NCBI GenBank assembly: GCA_000231825.2 | Contig: JH720304.1 | Span: forward strand, 91,230 to 155,229 | Direction: 5' to 3' | DNA length: 64,000 nt | Source: Tetrahymena elliotti 4EA | Taxonomy: Eukaryota; Ciliophora; Oligohymenophorea; Hymenostomatida; Tetrahymenidae | Part shown: positions 62,268-64,000 of the stretch, one piece after another | How positions within the stretch are numbered: the first letter of the stretch is position 1 | Layout: the number at the start of each line of letters is the position of its first letter | Notes under the pieces: generated by a model | The model's input: the letters and a program-made list of their open reading frames with translations, nothing else | What the model was told of the DNA's origin: nothing | Databases searched by the model: none | Program-made: the position numbers and the translations under genes

Positions 62268-64000
62268 ATGAATCATCCAGTTATCTAAAATAAGATCTCA
62301 TAAAATTGTCTCATAAAAGGAAAAGTCTTAGAAAAATTCTTAGAATCTTTAAAAAACTAAAAAAATTATTTCCAAATTTAAGATTATTTGGGTGATGGAC
62401 CTTAATCTCTTGTCCTAAAAGCATATAACTCTAAAGAAAAACGCAAAGTAGCTCTTAAAATAATTGAATGTAGCAACTTGAGAACTTAGCTAAATATAGA
62501 AGGTTTGAAAAAGGAATATCTTATTTTAAAGGAATTCTGTTTTAGTGAGTGCATAATCAAAGTATTCGATTACTTCTATCTCTAAAATGATGAAGATGAT
62601 TAATTTATTGACTAAAAGATAGAGAACAAAATTGCTTAAAGCAAAAAGCTAAAAGAAAATATTTTCTTTGTTTTAGAACTAGAAATATGTGAAAAGAATT
62701 TGAAAGATCTATTCAAAGATATAGTCAAAAATGGAAAATATGAAGATCAAAAATTCAAAGAAATGGTAGCTATAAGGATATTAGATGGATTAAATAGTTG
62801 TCACAACTAAGATATTACCCATCGAAACTTAAAACCTTAGAATTTTCTTTTTAACAATGAGAACACAATCAAGTTATCTGACCTTGGATACATTTCTCCA
62901 ATTATTTCAACTTAAAGTGAAGAGAAATTTGATGGAGGAAATTAATACTATTCTAGTCCTGAAATATAAAAAGGATTCTGTTTTGTGGAATCTGATCTTT
63001 TTGCTCTAGGATTAATTCTTTTGGAATTAGACAATTTGAATGAATTAAGTGGAAATTGGTTACAACAAAAAGAAATTATTGAGATAAATAATGGATAAAG
63101 GATATTATCTGATAGAAAGATAAATAGATTAACAAACATCTACCAAATTATAGAACTATGTCTGAAGCCAAGTTATAAGGAAAGAAAATCAGCAGCTTAA
63201 CTTCTTTAAATACTTATCAATAAGTAAAAACAAGAAATTCCCTTCTTAGTTTATTCCACAATATTCTATTGCTAATTTGAAAACTAAATTAAATACATTG
63301 TAGAATCTTACAATTAAAAAATAACTGATGAAACTAAGGGTTAAAATAGGATATCGAAAGAAGAAATAGTATAAATTATGAAGAAGTTGTTTGAATAAAC
63401 AGACTACAGTTAAAATTTCTAATTTATTTGTTTTACTAAAATAGAATATCCAGGTTTTATTCTAAAAGCATTCAAAAAAGGCAAAGAAATTACTCTAAAA
63501 ATTTAATAAATCAAAAACAGAAAAAAAGTAGAAGACAAAATAAAAATGTTTAAAAAATTGAGGATGTCTTTGATTTCAGAATTTATTGAAAATTAAATTA
63601 TTTACACATCTAACTTCAAAGCATATGCCATCGTTGAATTTGAAAGATATTCTTGTTCATTACAAACATTTTTAGATAGATAGCTGATAGATAGTTAAGA
63701 TGGAGAATTGAATTAAACTCTTAAATTAAAGATTTGCAAATAGATAATTGCATCTATGGGTTATTTGCATTCATTTAATATAATCCATAATAATATCAGC
63801 CTGTAAAGTTTTTAGATTCAATTTAATGAAACAGGAATAACTGTTAAATTAAGCGAACTTTGGTCAGTGGGCTAGCTAAAATCAAATTAAAATGGATTGT
63901 ATTCAAAATATTTGATAGGAGAAAGTATATTTAAAGCACCCGAAATTTACAATTAACTTTCAAAAAAATACAGCAAGGAATCAGATATTTTTGCAGTTGG
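62268..64000 (+). CDS. Tandem kinase-domain protein (3' end outside window)
   Basis: The frame is open from ATG 62268 to the window end, at least 577 residues, without introns. Domain 1 (about 35-330) has a glycine loop YLGDGPQSLVLKAY, VALKIIE lysine and a catalytic loop THRNLKPQNFLF (HRD changed to HRN). DLGYIS stands where DFG is expected; then come GNQYYSSPEIQKG and SDLFALGLILLEL. Domain 2 begins after a linker: FILKAFKKGKEITLKIQQIK, AIVEFERYSCSLQTFLDR, then IIHNNISLQSFQI (no HRD Asp), LSELWS and IFKAPEIY with SDIFAVG at the window end. Domain 1 lacks the catalytic Asp and may be weak or inactive; domain 2 looks dead. Two linked kinase-like domains suggest regulation or scaffolding by pseudokinases. 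A broken duplicate is at 55199-56320. Confidence 0.85.

Overview
This window reads as nuclear DNA of an oligohymenophorean ciliate, most likely Tetrahymena or a close relative. It is extremely AT-rich. Long reading frames appear only when TAA and TAG are read as glutamine and TGA is the sole stop. Introns are short, AT-rich and GT-AG, mostly 48-170 nt. Exons below were inferred by eye from reading frame, splice signals and recalled family conservation; no search or expression data were available.

Layout. 1-10 kb, plus strand: the tail of a Gln/Asn-rich protein, a protein with two cyclic-nucleotide-binding domains, an SR-like protein with three RRMs, and a Vti1-type SNARE. 11-20 kb, mostly minus strand: an N-acylated, low-complexity protein with PP1-docking-like motifs, the ciliary coiled-coil protein CFAP58 (7 exons), and a secreted Cys-rich protein. 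20-38 kb: a small Cys protein, then two paralogous non-canonical poly(A)/poly(U) polymerase-like genes that flank two paralogous orphan genes sharing a C-terminal domain. 38-47 kb: a MAP2K-like kinase, a twin-CX3C small protein, an orphan 698-residue protein and two broken kinase genes.

48-64 kb is a tandem segmental duplication of a three-gene cassette: a Cys-rich (furin/GFR-like) type I membrane protein, an EXPERA-like four-TM protein and a kinase-like gene. In unit 1 the Cys-rich gene is intact and the kinase is broken. In unit 2 the Cys-rich gene is broken and the kinase is intact. The EXPERA-like gene is intact in both. The intact kinase gene encodes two tandem, degenerate kinase domains and runs off the end of the window.

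No rRNA, tRNA, transposon, telomere repeat or CRISPR was seen. Nothing separates a macronuclear from a micronuclear source.
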